Below, piece after piece: positions 7,766 to 17,500 of a DNA stretch of 64,000 nt (its first letter is position 1; every line of letters begins with the position of its first letter). Position numbers and translations under genes: made by a program. Where the stretch lies: IMG/VR virus record IMGVR_UViG_3300031673_000012, positions 21,419-85,418 of that record; one strand, written 5' to 3'. The notes under the pieces were generated by a model, which was given only the letters and a program-made list of their open reading frames with translations, was not told the origin of the DNA and did not search any database. The stretch comes from a virus.

Positions 7766-9191
7766 CTTCTAAATCTTTATTTCTTAATTTTCTTCTTGAA
7801 CCTTCATAACTATTATCTCTCGTATCTGAACCATCAGAAGGGTATGATTTATTATACTCTTCTAATTCTTTTTTCGATAACGGTCTTAATAATTGTATTA
7901 CTGGATCAATCTTAAAAATTACTTTACCATGTGGTGGTCCATCTCTTTGATCTATAATAGTTAATCTTTGATACCCATTTGTTTCTTCTCTTTCAGATCT
8001 ATTCAATCCATATAAAGCTTGAACATGTCTAGTGATATCAATAGCTCCAGCAACATCAGTAGATTCATAAATCTTTCCTTCCCTTTGTTTAGCAGCTTCT
8101 CTAGTAACATGTTGAGCAGTCCAAACTAAATCAATATTTTTTTCCAAAGCCAAATTCCCCATATCAATATAAGCTTCTGATATCCTTTCATGAAGAGAAT
8201 CTTTACCAGATATACAACCCATTTTAGAAACATAATCTATAACAAGAATATCAACTTGAAAACCATATTCCCGATACAAATAATCTATATAATTCCCAAT
8301 ATCTGTAGCTGTAGTTACAAGTGAAGGCATTCTTTTAACTATAATCTCACCACCATGCCTTTTACTTTTACGTAATGATTCCCTTACTACCTGATCTACA
8401 TCACCATCTTCATCTAATAACTCCTTTTTAGTTACACCGGCTACACATTGTTCAATCCTCATTAAAATTTCATCCTCCCCATTATCCAAATCTATAATCA
8501 GAACATTCTTTTTATACCTTTGCATATATCTTAAAGATATATTAATAAGTACCCCTGTTTTAAATTTCTTAGCTCGATCAAGAACAACCAATATACTCCC
8601 TTTAGAATATCCTCCAGCATTTGTTAACCTATTTAATTGTTCCCATGGCATAGTAATAATAGAACCTTTTTCTTTTCTTTTAACTTGCCTTAATCTTACA
8701 TCACGAACTAAAAATGTTCCCTTTTCTTCTATCTTCTGAATACGAGGGGCAATAGCTTTTTGAACCTTTCTAGAAAATATATCATATTGTTCATAATCCA
8801 ATAAATTAATATTTTCTATCTCATGTTTTAAATCTACGTATTGTGCAAATTTTTCTGTACTAGCTAAGATTTCGTCACCATCTTTAATTATACCTTTAAA
8901 TAAATCAGAAGCAATAGATAATATTTCTTTTCTATCATTATCAGTAAGATTATTAACAAATTCTCGATTATCAAATGTTTTATGTAATTCTTCAAATAAA
9001 ATAGTTTTTCCAGGAATTGTTTTTCGCCTTTTATAATAAGACTTTAAAGTAAAAGCTATTACAGCATGTTCAACTAAAGTAAAATAAGAATCATCATATA
9101 ATTCTATTACCTTATAACCGTTTTTATCCTGAACTGTATATTTTAATAAATCTAATTGAAAATCAGTAGTGAATTTGAATTTCATAATCAC
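7755..9191 (-). CDS. DnaB-like replicative helicase with unusual P-loop
   Basis: The 478-residue protein has the layout of a hexameric replicative helicase: an N-terminal helical domain, a linker, and a RecA-type ATPase domain from about residue 175. The strand and helix around the nucleotide site are recognisable (GGYSKGSILVVLDRAKKFKTG), but the expected GxxGxGKT loop is replaced by DRAKKFKTG, keeping only Lys211-Thr212. Walker B is ILVIDY (Asp319) and later AQHVTREAAK fits the arginine/sensor region. The C terminus is acidic and Ser/Arg-rich. It is the first gene of the leftward replication operon. Either the altered loop still binds ATP or the protein is a degenerate paralogue; the first seems likelier because the rest is conserved. 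Confidence 0.78.
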   Translation of the reverse strand: MIMKFKFTTDFQLDLLKYTVQDKNGYKVIELYDDSYFTLVEHAVIAFTLKSYYKRRKTIPGKTILFEELHKTFDNREFVNNLTDNDRKEILSIASDLFKGIIKDGDEILASTEKFAQYVDLKHEIENINLLDYEQYDIFSRKVQKAIAPRIQKIEEKGTFLVRDVRLRQVKRKEKGSIITMPWEQLNRLTNAGGYSKGSILVVLDRAKKFKTGVLINISLRYMQRYKKNVLIIDLDNGEDEILMRIEQCVAGVTKKELLDEDGDVDQVVRESLRKSKRHGGEIIVKRMPSLVTTATDIGNYIDYLYREYGFQVDILVIDYVSKMGCISGKDSLHERISEAYIDMGNLALEKNIDLVWTAQHVTREAAKQREGKIYESTDVAGAIDITRHVQALYGLNRSEREETNGYQRLTIIDQRDGPPHGKVIFKIDPVIQLLRPLSKKELEEYNKSYPSDGSDTRDNSYEGSRRKLRNKDLEDAE

Positions 9192-9278
9192 CCAATTAAC
9201 TTATGCAACATTATTATATAGTATATAGTATAATCCCAAAGAACTAGTAACCTTGTTAAAAGAATTTGCCTTAATGTA

Positions 9279-9310
9279 TTTGCATATTAAATAAATATAT
9301 ATTATATTTG
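9279..9310 (+). promoter_or_regulatory. Bacteroidota-type promoter upstream of the sigma-like gene
   Basis: The bases TTTG (9279-9282) and TATATTTG (9303-9310) are separated by 20 bases. This matches the known primary promoter pattern of Bacteroidota (-33 TTTG, 19-21 bases, -7 TAnnTTTG). The ATG of the downstream gene is at 9334, giving a short leader. The match is exact for both boxes. AT-rich DNA can yield such matches by chance, but the position is what one would expect for a host-recognised early promoter. Confidence 0.55.
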
Positions 9311-9333
9311 AATTACAATACTAATTATAAAAA

Positions 9334-9984
9334 ATGGAAATACATAGATTAGTACCCATGAAAGAAGGTTATGATCAAAACCTTTTCAACAAATTATACA
9401 AAGAAACTGAGGGCTTAAGGAATTTATTAACTTATCAAATCGATGCTAGAAGATATGGAGTAACTCCAGATATTATACACTCTTGGTTTGATGATAAATT
9501 TATCTGGGTATTTAATAAATATTATGGGGAATTATCAGAAGGCCAATTAAAAGGTAGATTAATTAATTCCCTTAAAACATTTAAATTTAGGATATTAAGA
9601 AAAGCATATTCTAAATATAATATCCATATTAACGAAGTCAGATTAGAAGGAGAAATGAATCTAATAAATATTATCCAAATAGAAGAAGAAATATCAAATC
9701 ATGATTTGTTTTTAGAAATGGCATTAAAATACCTTAAGAAAAATTTATGTGATGATGCTTATTTAATTTTAGAATTGGAATTAAATCCCCCACCATATAT
9801 ACTTAAAAGAATTAGTTCATCCAAAACGAAAATACCCAGCAAATTACTTGCTGAGTATTTAGATTTAGAACCTATTAAAAATAGTTCTTTATATATAAAT
9901 GAACTTAGATCTGAAATAGGTTCATGTATTGAATGCGCTAAAAATTATTTTTCTAAACAGTCGTTTGCCATGCAAGTACAGTAA
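9334..9984 (+). CDS. Putative phage sigma-like transcription factor
   Basis: The 216-residue protein is tentatively assigned. The middle segment (FDDKFIWVFNKYYG ... LKGRLINSLKTFKFRILRKAY) resembles a sigma region 2-like helix set. The C-terminal part (IPSKLLAEYLDLEPIKN followed by INELRSEIGSCIECAKNYF) could be a region 4-like helix-turn-helix. It is the only plus-strand gene between two minus-strand blocks, follows a host-type promoter, and faces the tail genes. That would suit a regulator that turns on the late block. No diagnostic catalytic residues exist for this family. Its 3' end overlaps the convergent fibre gene by 32 bases. Confidence 0.45.
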   Translation: MEIHRLVPMKEGYDQNLFNKLYKETEGLRNLLTYQIDARRYGVTPDIIHSWFDDKFIWVFNKYYGELSEGQLKGRLINSLKTFKFRILRKAYSKYNIHINEVRLEGEMNLINIIQIEEEISNHDLFLEMALKYLKKNLCDDAYLILELELNPPPYILKRISSSKTKIPSKLLAEYLDLEPIKNSSLYINELRSEIGSCIECAKNYFSKQSFAMQVQ

Positions 9985-11233
9985 CACTTATTGTAACTAA
10001 ATGTGTAGCCGGTGTTCCCGCAACTACAAACCAATAAAGGGTCTTATTAGTTTTAAGTCCTATTATACTACTTTCAAAAGCATTTGTACCTTCATTTACC
10101 CCAGATGCAGCTAATTCTATATTAACTGATCCCCCAACTGTAACATCCTTTTTAAATCCTAATATTACTTTATCAGTTGCGATTGTATATTGAGAAGCTA
10201 AAACTATTCTAAGCCAAGCTATCTCACAATCACTGGGTACTATAGCAGAAAGATCAAGATAACCAGTACTACTTGCAAAACTACCAAAATCAGACATATC
10301 AAAATCTGATATTATAGGTGTATCTCTCCAATATAATCTTTTACCTAAAGGAGTTGCCCAATCCCCCTCACCATTTAAAAACTCTGAAGCTATATTAGAA
10401 AGTTTTGGTAATAACCCATGTCTTGTATCAGTAGCATCAAGATCGGTATTATCATCAGGAACTCCCCAATCATCAAGTTTAGTTGCTTGAAGAATGATTA
10501 TATCATCTTCATTATCTTTTGCGATTTGATCCAGAGCATCTAATGAATCAGAAATAGATTGAAGATTAGTTATAAAATTTTGTTCAGAAAATTGACGATC
10601 CCCAATAGCTCCATCTGCAGGAATTGTTCCTACTGCACCATCTACAGTTTCATCCAAAAATTTAACAGCAGTACCACTACCCCAAAGTTTAGCAGCTATA
10701 TTCTGATCACCATAGTTTTGGGATACATTAGCCTTATAATAAATTAAATCAGCAAAGTCATTAGCCCCCGGAACTTCTTCAATATATCCTATTGGAACTT
10801 GTTTTGTAGGATAATCAAGGGTAGGTATTCCTCCACCATCACTTCCAGCTTTAACCCCATAAGTAGCATTATTAGCCCCAGGTACTGAAGGATAATAAGC
10901 ATGTTCAAAATAAAGTATATGCCATTTAATACCAGTAGGAGCAGATACAACAATTGTAAAATCTATATCACCATCTTCAGTAATAATCTGACCTTGAGTA
11001 CTAATAAGAATCCCGCGGTTAGCTTCAATAACAGGAGTAGGATAAGTTTTATCATATTTAGCTATACCCCCACCAGATACCCTACAATAAACATTATTAC
11101 CTGATTGAGCTTGATATTCAGTCATCGCATTAAATCCATAATACCTACCAGGGTTTAATATCCCTATCAAGGCATCTCTTAGCTCGAAAGAGAGAATATC
11201 TGCTTGATAAGTTGTGTATTGACGTTGACTCAT
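9953..11233 (-). CDS. Tail fibre/baseplate-associated structural protein
   Basis: The 426-residue protein is a probable virion surface protein. The first 100 residues look like a baseplate attachment domain (ALIGILNPGRYYGFNAM, SGGGIAKYD). The middle has a Gly/Asp-rich region and a short coiled stretch (SISDSLDALDQIAKDNEDD). The end has the fibre-type motif FLNGEGDWATPLG, also seen in variant form in the 1446- and 421-residue proteins of this window, followed by a beta-rich C-terminal domain. It is the last gene of the tail operon. The first 110 residues resemble the N terminus of tail-fibre-like proteins that dock to gp6/gpI-type baseplates. Receptor binding is inferred. Confidence 0.65.
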   Translation of the reverse strand: MSQRQYTTYQADILSFELRDALIGILNPGRYYGFNAMTEYQAQSGNNVYCRVSGGGIAKYDKTYPTPVIEANRGILISTQGQIITEDGDIDFTIVVSAPTGIKWHILYFEHAYYPSVPGANNATYGVKAGSDGGGIPTLDYPTKQVPIGYIEEVPGANDFADLIYYKANVSQNYGDQNIAAKLWGSGTAVKFLDETVDGAVGTIPADGAIGDRQFSEQNFITNLQSISDSLDALDQIAKDNEDDIIILQATKLDDWGVPDDNTDLDATDTRHGLLPKLSNIASEFLNGEGDWATPLGKRLYWRDTPIISDFDMSDFGSFASSTGYLDLSAIVPSDCEIAWLRIVLASQYTIATDKVILGFKKDVTVGGSVNIELAASGVNEGTNAFESSIIGLKTNKTLYWFVVAGTPATHLVTISVTVLAWQTTV

Positions 11234-11367
11234 GACTTTAAATTATTATCTAGTTTATAAATTTTATTAATTATATAGAATATAGTTAAATAAGTAATTA
11301 GGTTGCTAGAAAGTATATAAAATTAATTAAGAAGTATACCTTTTAACTAATCTAGTAGATAGTTTAA

Positions 11368-12033
11368 TTAAGTTGTGTAAGTTAATGACTCTAACTGAGC
11401 CCATATAGGATTAATGAAATTTTGAATAGTTGGTTTTAAATAATTATCAAGCCAAGCTTGAGGAGGGTTCTTAGACCCTGTTCCCGGTAAATCAGTTATG
11501 ACTAAATCATAACCAGAATAAAATGTAAAACCTATGTCATAAAGAGGACCATCATCATAAAGCAAAGGATCAGGATATTCATCATAACTTGTTAATGTTA
11601 CCTCATTTTCTGTAAAGGTATCTATCATATATCCATATATTGCTAAAAAATATTCTAATGATTTCTTAGTACCTTTAGTTCTTAATATATGAGTTATATA
11701 TCTTATTAAAATAATATACTCATCTTCACCACCACTATAAGATTGACCTATTCCTACATCTGGAGGGTTACCAAATAATGCTGAAATATAAATAAGAAGT
11801 TCTGTAGGGTTATCCCGAGTTAAACCAGATAAAGCTTCGGCATTTGTAATATCCAAAACCTCATCTATAGAAGGGCTAAATTTATTATCTATTTCAAGAC
11901 AAAAAATTTCCAAATACCTTTCCAATAAACCTTCCCCATTCACATCTTTATAAGAATCATTTTCTTTAAAATAATTTGGAAATTTCCCAAATAAGAAATT
12001 GGGTTTAGTAACTGTCTTTGCTAATGTGATCAT
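11368..12033 (-). CDS. Baseplate protein, tail protein I-like
   Basis: The 221-residue protein follows the baseplate J-like gene with a four-base overlap, the position held by gpI in P2-type baseplates. It has an N-terminal stretch with NFLFGKFPNYFKEND and LLERYLEIFCLEIDNKFSP, and a conserved-looking block RYITHILRTKGTKKSLEYFLAIYG, which matches the helical core seen in tail protein I and T4-like wedge proteins. It should link the wedge to the fibres. Assignment rests on motif impression plus gene order. Confidence 0.65.
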   Translation of the reverse strand: MITLAKTVTKPNFLFGKFPNYFKENDSYKDVNGEGLLERYLEIFCLEIDNKFSPSIDEVLDITNAEALSGLTRDNPTELLIYISALFGNPPDVGIGQSYSGGEDEYIILIRYITHILRTKGTKKSLEYFLAIYGYMIDTFTENEVTLTSYDEYPDPLLYDDGPLYDIGFTFYSGYDLVITDLPGTGSKNPPQAWLDNYLKPTIQNFINPIWAQLESLTYTT

Positions 12034-13763
12034 ACCCCTATTTGTTCATTAACAACTAATGTTAATTCATCAACATCATATACTGGAATAGTATAATCTT
12101 CAAATTCCATATCTTGATTATAAGGATAAGTTATAAATCTCCATTCATCTGCTACACTAAACGATCCCCACATTCCGATCTTTAAACTTCCGTCATTAGA
12201 AGTATAATCTGTATCTCCAGGATCAGTAACATGAATAGTAATTTGACCATCAAATGATTCTACCCCAGATGGACCAGTTCTATATACCCTTGCAATAGTA
12301 CTACTAATAACAACTAATCTCCAACTTGCAATTTGAACAGAACTAGATGTAATTTCTACATACCAATTATCTTCTAAAGGATTAGAACCATTAAATATTC
12401 GAGGATATGGTTTACTAGAAACTAGATCTAATTTAAGATAATCTATTTTATCTAGGTTATCTATTAAAGCAATTATATCTGACCTTCTTACCGATCTATT
12501 AATATCTGAATTATTAAACCCAAATTCATTTTGAAGAGCTGCTTTTATATCAGATTCTGCTTGGCTTGTATTTCTTCTAAACTTAACAGTTGCAGTTATA
12601 CCTAATCTTAATTTTGTTTCCCCAGCAGCATAAGCCTCAACTGAAGTAGAAATCATTTTTTTATCAGCAAAATAATCTTTTACATCTAACAGCAATTGTG
12701 ACGGAGCAGTTCCCCCTTCATTTGGAGCAACATAAAAAATAATTTTCTTTAGATTAGCCTTAAATTCTACAGCTGCTTTTCCTACACCAGGAACTAATAA
12801 ACACATATCCTTATGATCCTGAAGAGTAACTGCCCTGTTTAAAGTTCGTAAACTTAAAGCAGCATGTTTCCTGATATCTTCTAAACCCTCTTCATCTAAA
12901 CCTCCAACAGCGGGTAATTCATTGGTTATATCGTAATGATCAATAGTTGGAGTTTGAACTGGTGGTGTTGGAGCCGAATCCCATATTATTAATGTATTGG
13001 CTTCTACATTACCAGCTACTCCCTCACATATATAAAAGGTCCCATAAACTGTTTGTCCACTTGGAGGTATAGCGCCATGAACATTATCCCCGAATACTAC
13101 CCAGGCCTGTTTATTCTGATCTACTTCTACAATAAAATGGGTATCTTGTGGACCAGAAAAAGTAAAAGTATCCCTTAACTCCCAGGTTATAGAATTGATT
13201 TCAATCTGCAATGTCCCATCTTGATAATCATCAGGTAGTTCAAAAGATTGATCTGGAGATGAACTAGTCATGCCTAAATTTTCATCTATAACTTCTACCC
13301 GTTGTCTAGCTCCTACTACTGCATAAGATGCCCCCAAAAAAATAGTAATACTAGATTGTGTAATGAATTCTACCCCAGCTGCATTCTTAACTATATACCC
13401 TTCACTAATAGTTTCATTAGCCTGTAATGGAACTGGATCCCCACTTGTATCTACTGCAGTTATTTTAAGATCAACTACTGATCCAATTTTAGCTTTAATT
13501 CGATAATCAATTAACCTTGTTAACTTAACCAGAGAACTATATTTTCTAGCAGTAGTAACAAAAGATTCTCTAGCTACACTATCTACATAATAATTTAATT
13601 GTTCTACCAAACCAGCAAAGGCATTGATAATTATTACAAAGATATTACTCTCACTATGATCGGTTATCTCTGGAACTTCAGTCTGCATCCTGGTCAGAAT
13701 AGAAGCCTTAATACTTTTATAACTACGATGTAAGTATGTTACCCATGTATTTTCTAAAGCCAT
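12030..13763 (-). CDS. Baseplate wedge protein, J/gp6-like
   Basis: The 577-residue protein resembles the baseplate J family (P2 gpJ, T4 gp6), which forms the inner ring of the baseplate and transmits the contraction signal. Signatures include HSESNIFVIIINAFAGLVEQLNYYVDS near residue 38, a long beta-rich middle, GGLDEEGLEDIRKHAALSLRTLNRAVTLQDH (about residues 288-318), typical of the family, and the C-terminal ferredoxin-like SDIIALIDNLDKIDYL. It lies between gp25-like and gpI-like genes, as expected. The sequence EVDQNKQAWVVFGDNVHG is also family-like. Confidence 0.85.
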   Translation of the reverse strand: MALENTWVTYLHRSYKSIKASILTRMQTEVPEITDHSESNIFVIIINAFAGLVEQLNYYVDSVARESFVTTARKYSSLVKLTRLIDYRIKAKIGSVVDLKITAVDTSGDPVPLQANETISEGYIVKNAAGVEFITQSSITIFLGASYAVVGARQRVEVIDENLGMTSSSPDQSFELPDDYQDGTLQIEINSITWELRDTFTFSGPQDTHFIVEVDQNKQAWVVFGDNVHGAIPPSGQTVYGTFYICEGVAGNVEANTLIIWDSAPTPPVQTPTIDHYDITNELPAVGGLDEEGLEDIRKHAALSLRTLNRAVTLQDHKDMCLLVPGVGKAAVEFKANLKKIIFYVAPNEGGTAPSQLLLDVKDYFADKKMISTSVEAYAAGETKLRLGITATVKFRRNTSQAESDIKAALQNEFGFNNSDINRSVRRSDIIALIDNLDKIDYLKLDLVSSKPYPRIFNGSNPLEDNWYVEITSSSVQIASWRLVVISSTIARVYRTGPSGVESFDGQITIHVTDPGDTDYTSNDGSLKIGMWGSFSVADEWRFITYPYNQDMEFEDYTIPVYDVDELTLVVNEQIGV

Positions 13764-13775
13764 GATATGGGATTA

Positions 13776-14150
13776 TTAATTAGTATAGAATGTATAGTTA
13801 AGGGTATCCTCAATATTAATATCCTTAATAAGATATAGGAGATCAACAATTAGTCTTTCATTATTTGGTCTTTCAAAAACCATTTTCTTTAGCTCAACTC
13901 GTTTCTCCCATTTAGTAATTGAATCTATAATAAACTTCTTAATCAAAGTAATTAAAACTTCATCATTCTGATCTTCTAATGCCTCATGGATACGTGATCC
14001 AAAATCATCTTGATATTCACGAGTATATAGTGGCCATGAAAGAATTATTCTTATAGAAGATTTTATAAGATCATCTCCTTCAGATATCACATGTTTACCA
14101 GATGATAATAAGAGAGGGAAAATTAACCCCTGAGTTCTTATTTGAGCCAT
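13776..14150 (-). CDS. Baseplate wedge protein, gpW/gp25-like
   Basis: The 124-residue protein matches the gpW/gp25 family of small wedge proteins that start sheath assembly. Its length is typical. The family core is visible: IKSSIRIILSWPLYTREYQDDFGSRIHEALED, followed by a helix and a beta hairpin ending LNYTFYTN. It precedes the J-like gene by 12 bases. Confidence is high because sequence and gene order agree. Confidence 0.85.
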   Translation of the reverse strand: MAQIRTQGLIFPLLLSSGKHVISEGDDLIKSSIRIILSWPLYTREYQDDFGSRIHEALEDQNDEVLITLIKKFIIDSITKWEKRVELKKMVFERPNNERLIVDLLYLIKDINIEDTLNYTFYTN

Positions 14151-14479
14151 TATTCTTTTTCAATAAAAATTTCAAGAAATTTTTGAAGATCAGCATGTCG
14201 TATCATCCATCTTGATAAATTAACTATGCGCTTTAAATTTTTCCAATCGGCATCTTCAAAATGAATTATTTTATCTTTAGATTTTCGATCCTTATCAATC
14301 GCAGTTTGTATTCTATTTCTATCCCTTATTTCTGAAGGACTAAATCCTCCTTGTGGAACTATATCTAAGGATACTTCTAAAAGGTCAACATAATCCATAA
14401 TAGAATCTTCAGCTTCTTTAATCCCAAATTTAACTTGAGAAACTTTAATATTAGTCTTTTCGATTTTTAATTCTTGCAT
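14150..14479 (-). CDS. Small protein of the baseplate cluster, unknown
   Basis: The 109-residue protein is not recognised. It is charged, with a predicted helical second half (DWKNLKRIVNLSRWMIRHADLQKFLEIFIEKE) that ends one base into the gp25-like gene. Its place between the large fibre gene and the gp25-like gene suggests a structural or assembly role in the baseplate. No motif supports a specific function. Confidence 0.55.
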   Translation of the reverse strand: MQELKIEKTNIKVSQVKFGIKEAEDSIMDYVDLLEVSLDIVPQGGFSPSEIRDRNRIQTAIDKDRKSKDKIIHFEDADWKNLKRIVNLSRWMIRHADLQKFLEIFIEKE

Positions 14480-14545
14480 AATTATCTCTATTATATATAA
14501 CTAGTGTTGTTAAATAATAGTACTAGGGAATACTAGTCATTAAAA

Positions 14546-17500
14546 CTATGGTGTTCCATAACTTAATTTCCCAGTACTAGGATTATAATAAACTATATAT
14601 GTTTCAGTAGTTTTAGCAGGTAGATATCCAGCACTACCATTACCAAAATATATATTACCTCTTATCCCAGAACCATTAGGAGACCCACCATATAAATAAA
14701 GATTACCACCATCATTATTACCTATACCATAACCTGTACCTCCCCTAACAGTAAGATTATATCCTATAGGATGCCCACTATATCCCATAGACCCATAAAC
14801 TTGTCCATTTATTGCAGCCCATGATATCCAACCATCACTAAGTAAATTTACAGGATTTAAAATACCTGCTATGATAACTGAAGCATTAGCATTACCTAAA
14901 TAAATTCCTTGATTCCCTGATATTGTACCCAATACAATAGACCCATCAGCCCCTGACATAATAGTCATATCTGGACTTGCTACAGGTGTATATATGTTAT
15001 TAGTATATAACCTTGACGCATAAAAATATCCATTATAATTTAATCTTGTTGTAGCTGTTGTATCTGTTGTACCTGTATAAAATTCTCCACCTGATTGTTT
15101 TGACCCATAAGCCTGATACCTATCAGTAACCCAATCGAGTAAAGTAGAATCAACTGGAGTAGTACCTCCTCCACCTGCAGGTACAGCCCAATTACCATCA
15201 GCTCGAAGAAAATAAGTAACACCTAAATTACTTGACCCGGGAACTAACCCTTTCAGATTACTGGTAGTTGAAAATAGATTAAGTAATGAAGTAGCTTGAG
15301 TAGCATTTAAAGCTTCTACATCACCAAAACCTACAGTAATACGGCCTAGAAATGAAGCTGTGGCTACCTGAGCCATTTTAACAAGGGTTACTTTATTTGT
15401 TCCTATTGCAACAACTCCAGAACCATTAATTGTTATATCACCTGAAACTGTAGTGAAACCATAAGTTGTAGCAGCCGTAGCTAATAAAATTTGTCCTGCT
15501 GTTTTACCCGAAATAGTATGAAATGAGCTATCCAATACATGAGGTAATGCAGTTTGAGCATCTCCTAATAATCCTCCCAAACCCACTACTGATATTTCAT
15601 CTGAACCACCATCTTGGTGAGAAGTAGCATGTGCATCCGGGGTTCCTGCTGTAGGTATATCATACCATCCTTTTATTCCAGAACTATTAGTACCATATAA
15701 TTTACTATTACCTGGAGCATCAGCATCATTTACAAAATTAACATAATTACTGGATTCTACTAAAGAATATCTAAAAGTATAAACAGTTCCACCTCCAACA
15801 CCTAAATCAATAGTAGATCCATTTATCCTTGCATACGCACTTGTAGTAGTAGTCCATATATCACCATTAACTGGAGATGCCGGAGCAGCTCCATGTGGTA
15901 ATCTTAATCCAGCATAAGACGTAGTAGATGCTGGTGTTATTACTCTATGACCAAAAGTTATACCATCTCCTACAGTAAATTCATTAATTAGATTCGTTTT
16001 AAAAATATAATCTGTTCCTACCCACTCTGAATAAAGTTCCATATTACCCTCTAAAAGATACCTATCATTAATACCTAATCTAAATTGATAATTTACATTA
16101 GCAGAATATAAAGTTACATAATTTCCTATTAAAAGATTAAAAGAACCCGTAGTAAAATTATGCCCTGCAGTATAACCTATAAATAAATTATATGATCCTG
16201 TTGATTGTCCATCTATTCCAAAACCTGCTTGAGCTCCTAAAAATGTATTAATTTCTCCAGTAGCATAATATCCACTACAATAACCAATTGCTGTTAAACT
16301 AACAGATGTAGTTATTTTATGTCCTGCTTGATAACCTACTGCTACATTAGAATGACCTGTAGATATATTATATAAGGATTGAAATCCTATTCCTACATTA
16401 CTAAGTGCATTATTAGATAAATTTGTACCTTTACCTGCCCCACCCCCTATATATACATTATAATAACCACTTGAATTATACCGTCCTGCCTCTGATCCTA
16501 TTGCTACATTACCTGCTCCAGTAATTGTATATGAATCAGAACCAGCCATAGAAAATGCACCCACTACTGTATTACTTGTTCCCGTAGAATGATACCAACC
16601 TGCAGAATACCCTATTAAAACATTAAGATCACCCGTAATAGAAGCTGATACTATTCCTGTTCCTGCACCATATCCTACAAATACATTATATTCACCAATT
16701 GAATAATAACCAGCATCAACACCTATAGCTACAGAATATTCCCCATCAATTAAACTTCTTAAAGAATTATTCCCTATGGCTATATTACCCTCTCCACTAT
16801 TCAAACTTACTAAACTATTGACTCCTATACCTAAATTATTATTACCTGTAGTTATAGCATATAAAGCACTAGTACCTATTCCTATATTAGCTGCTCCCGT
16901 ACTTGTTGTCTCAACACCAAACCCAGCTGCATAACCTATAAACACATTATTAGCTCCTACAATATGATGTCCAGCTGCATAACCTATATAAACTATAGTT
17001 CCATAATTAGCATCCATACCTGCAGCATACCCTATTATTACACTATCTGATACATTATTAGAGCTTCTAAGGGTATTATACCCTATCACTACATTACGAC
17101 TCCCCTCAGAAATATTAATAAATGATTCTGCCCCTATTATTATATTTGATGATCCACTTGTTATATTATTTCCAGCTAAATACCCAATTAAAATATTATC
17201 CAATCCTGTTATAGAATCATTACCTGCAGATTCAGCTATTCTTATTACCCTATTAATAGAACTATAAAATATTATTTTAGTTGAATCTTCTCTTATATCA
17301 AGAGCATCAGGGAAACTAATATAATTATCCTTATGAAATATACCTTCTATTTCAACTCCATAATCAAGAGTATATTCTTCAATAATATCAACCAATATTT
17401 TACCACTAGTAGCTATATTATCACCTAAAGTAAATGGACTTAAAACTATACCATTTTTTTGCCAATACTGAGTAGTAGTAAATGCCAATTCAGCTAAAGT

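Noticed and set aside
9192-9333. A second Bacteroidota-type promoter for the leftward helicase gene
   Set aside because: The best pair (TTTG and TAATGTTG) has a one-base mismatch and 23-base spacing, outside the normal range.
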